Shown here: positions 6,817-7,808 of the stretch, in pieces | Layout of the letters: each line of letters begins with the position of its first letter | Position numbering within the stretch: the stretch's first letter is position 1 | DNA from: an uncultured Clostridium sp. | GTDB lineage: Bacteria > Bacillota > Clostridia > Lachnospirales > Lachnospiraceae | Direction: 5' to 3' | Assembly (NCBI GenBank): GCA_958349075.1 | Contig: CATWBR010000207.1 | Coordinates: 1 to 7,808 of the forward strand | DNA: 7,808 bases | The notes under the pieces: model-generated | The model's database searches: none | Seen by the model: the letters and a program-made list of their open reading frames with translations, nothing else | What the model was told of the DNA's origin: nothing | Translations under genes and position numbers: made by a program

Positions 6817-7647
6817 TTATTGATTATTAAACACTGCGATGCACTTTTTTACATTGTTGTATACATAGCGCACCATCTGTTCATTCAGTTCAAAATAATT
6901 ATGTTCTCCGTTTCCGGTCAGATAGTCGGCCGCCCCTTTTGTCATAGCGTCAAAATTCGCAGTGGCAATATTGATTTTACGGATTCCGCAGCGAATCGCC
7001 TCCCGAAACTGCCCGTCCGTGATTCCCGTGCCTCCGTGCAGTACCAAGGGTACATCCACTCTATCTGCGATGTTACGGAGCACTTCAAAATTCAGCTTTG
7101 GAATTCCCTTGTAATGGCCGTGTGCATTGCCGATTGCAATCGCCAGGGCATCCATCTTCGCCTCATGGGCAAATCGCTCCGCCTCGGCCGCATCCGTATA
7201 CAGGACACGATGATCCCCGTCCCCTTCATTTCCTCCTACCACTCCCAGCTCCGCTTCCACCGTAGCGCCGTATGGCCGGGTCATTTCCGATATCAGATTC
7301 GTCAGACGGATGTTCTCATTAAGCGGCCCGTCGGAACCGTCAAACATGACGGAGGTAAATCCGTAATCCAGTGTTTTCTTTATCATCTCCGGCGACTTCC
7401 CGTGATCCAGATGAACTGCAATTCTGACTCCGGCCGTTCTGGCCGCCTCCACCATCATGGGGGCAATATATTCTACCGGTGAATATCCCATCCTCTTTTC
7501 CGCAACTTGCAGAATCACCGGTGTATCCATCTCCTCCGCCGCCTGGATTACTCCCATTACGCTTTCCATATTGGCGACATTGAAACCGCCGACGGCTTTC
7601 CCATACTCATCTGCCTCTGCCAGCAATTCTTTCATCGTGCATATCAC
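6817..7647 (-). CDS. Class II (zinc) DHAP-type aldolase, fructose-bisphosphate/IolJ/GatY family
   Basis: This predicted cytosolic class II aldolase has 276 residues, a typical family length. It would cleave a phosphorylated keto-sugar or keto-acid reversibly into DHAP and an aldehyde. Visible motifs are HLDHG at 79-83 (D81 catalytic, H82 zinc ligand), VEAELG at 130-135, a second zinc histidine in NAHGHY (H176), LHGGTG at 203-208 (H204 zinc ligand, then a phosphate-binding loop) and KINIAT at 224-229, the usual DHAP-phosphate site. The start is GTG at 7647: GGGAGGGG lies at good spacing, and the four residues before the internal ATG (7635) match the usual family N-terminus. It is the first visible gene of the operon, 57 nt ahead of the IolC-like kinase, so 6-phospho-5-keto-acid cleavage (IolJ-like) is more likely than glycolytic FBP cleavage. 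Family assignment is firm. The substrate is inferred, and tagatose- or fructose-bisphosphate remain alternatives. Confidence 0.92.
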   Translation of the reverse strand: MICTMKELLAEADEYGKAVGGFNVANMESVMGVIQAAEEMDTPVILQVAEKRMGYSPVEYIAPMMVEAARTAGVRIAVHLDHGKSPEMIKKTLDYGFTSVMFDGSDGPLNENIRLTNLISEMTRPYGATVEAELGVVGGNEGDGDHRVLYTDAAEAERFAHEAKMDALAIAIGNAHGHYKGIPKLNFEVLRNIADRVDVPLVLHGGTGITDGQFREAIRCGIRKINIATANFDAMTKGAADYLTGNGEHNYFELNEQMVRYVYNNVKKCIAVFNNQ

Positions 7648-7652
7648 AATTT

Positions 7653-7660
7653 CCCCTCCC
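7653..7660 (-). promoter_or_regulatory. Ribosome binding site that selects a GTG start for the aldolase
   Basis: GGGAGGGG on the minus strand contains GGAGG seven nucleotides before GTG at 7647. The same site would be 19 nucleotides from the first internal ATG (7635), too far for normal initiation. This supports the GTG start. Confidence 0.75.
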
Positions 7661-7694
7661 GCTCTCTTTCAATTACTGCTCTCTTTCAATTACT
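7661..7694 (-). repeat. Perfect 17-bp tandem duplication in the operon leader
   Basis: The minus-strand unit AGTAATTGAAAGAGAGC occurs twice head-to-tail with no mismatch (7678-7694 and 7661-7677), directly before the ribosome binding site of the first gene. Each copy includes TTGAAA, but no -10 hexamer follows at promoter spacing. It could be a recent slippage duplication or a doubled protein- or RNA-binding site. The duplication is seen directly; its function is unknown. Confidence 0.9.
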
Positions 7695-7808
7695 TCTTTC
7701 ACATTTTTACTTTTCTCTTTTCTTTGCCTCTTCCGGCTTAGCCGCATCTCTTCTCGCTATGCCTTTTTGACATTTTATGATGTGTTCTTGATTTATTCAT
7801 TGTTATTT

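Larger units (their letters stand above)
7648..7808 (-). promoter_or_regulatory. Purine-rich leader and probable promoter region of the operon
   Basis: No convincing gene occupies these 161 nt. The best minus-strand -10 is TAAAAT at 7777-7772 (5/6 to consensus). At 17 bp upstream lies a poor -35, ATGAAT at 7800-7795 (3/6). That would start transcription near 7765 and leave a leader of about 118 nt. Counting 7651-7730 on the minus strand, 68 of 80 bases are purines. A short odd palindrome, CGGCTTAGCCG at 7734-7744, lies just downstream of the proposed start and could be an operator half-site pair. No convincing catabolite-control (cre) site was found. The promoter call is tentative because the upstream neighbour is off the window. 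Confidence 0.4.

Noticed and set aside
120..7647. Reading the cluster as a standard myo-inositol operon because of the IolC- and IolJ-like genes
   Set aside because: There is no inositol dehydrogenase, IolE, IolD or IolB, and inositol is not a TRAP-type acidic substrate. The dehydrogenases belong to hexonate families.
7673..7747. Minus-strand 24-codon reading frame in the leader, rich in Lys, Arg and Glu
   Set aside because: Its composition is what purine-rich DNA yields by chance. The ribosome binding site is weak and crowds the ATG, and there is no recognisable attenuation structure after it.
1..7808. CRISPR array, tRNA, rRNA, insertion sequence or defence genes
   Set aside because: No regularly spaced repeats, cloverleaf-like sequence, transposase or nuclease motifs were seen. 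Coding density is fully explained by the eight metabolic and transport genes.

Overview
The window carries one eight-gene, co-directional gene cluster. It is read entirely from the minus strand, from about 7647 down to 120. It looks like a sugar-acid catabolic operon of a Firmicute, most probably a Clostridia/Lachnospiraceae gut anaerobe. The evidence is moderate GC content, strong AGGAGG-type ribosome binding sites, a typical clostridial lipoprotein signal in the solute-binding protein, and IolC-, UxuB- and LgoD-like proteins of the kind common in that group. The organism call is an inference from style and family resemblance, not from a marker gene.

Layout in transcription order: a 161-nt purine-rich leader with a 17-bp tandem duplication (7648-7808); a class II aldolase (6817-7647); an IolC-type PfkB sugar kinase (5743-6759); a three-part TRAP transporter, namely binding lipoprotein (4621-5709), small permease (4083-4583) and large permease (2815-4089); a UxuB-type SDR oxidoreductase (1934-2782); an L-galactonate/L-idonate-type zinc dehydrogenase (791-1810); and a HAD phosphatase (120-794). 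The HAD stop codon lies inside the loop of an intrinsic terminator (102-133). Next comes a perfect 19-bp inverted repeat (69-110), then a GC-rich palindromic block that runs off the left edge (1-60). No intergenic gap exceeds 161 nt. Gene junctions are short or overlapping, except for 123 nt between the SDR and zinc dehydrogenase genes. No regulator, RNA gene, transposase or CRISPR array is visible.

How the genes could work together (inference): the TRAP system imports a carboxylated sugar, probably a hexonate or hexuronate. The two dehydrogenases belong to families that act on C5 of hexonates, so both could form or consume a 5-keto-hexonate. The kinase resembles 5-dehydro-2-deoxygluconokinase and would phosphorylate the C6 hydroxyl. 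The aldolase would then split the 6-phospho-5-keto acid into DHAP and a three-carbon semialdehyde. That product would be tartronate semialdehyde if the acid keeps its 2-OH, or malonate semialdehyde if it is 2-deoxy. No inositol genes (iolB, iolD, iolE, iolG), mannonate/altronate dehydratase or KDG kinase/aldolase are present, so this is neither a standard inositol operon nor a standard hexuronate operon. That combination is the most interesting point in the window.
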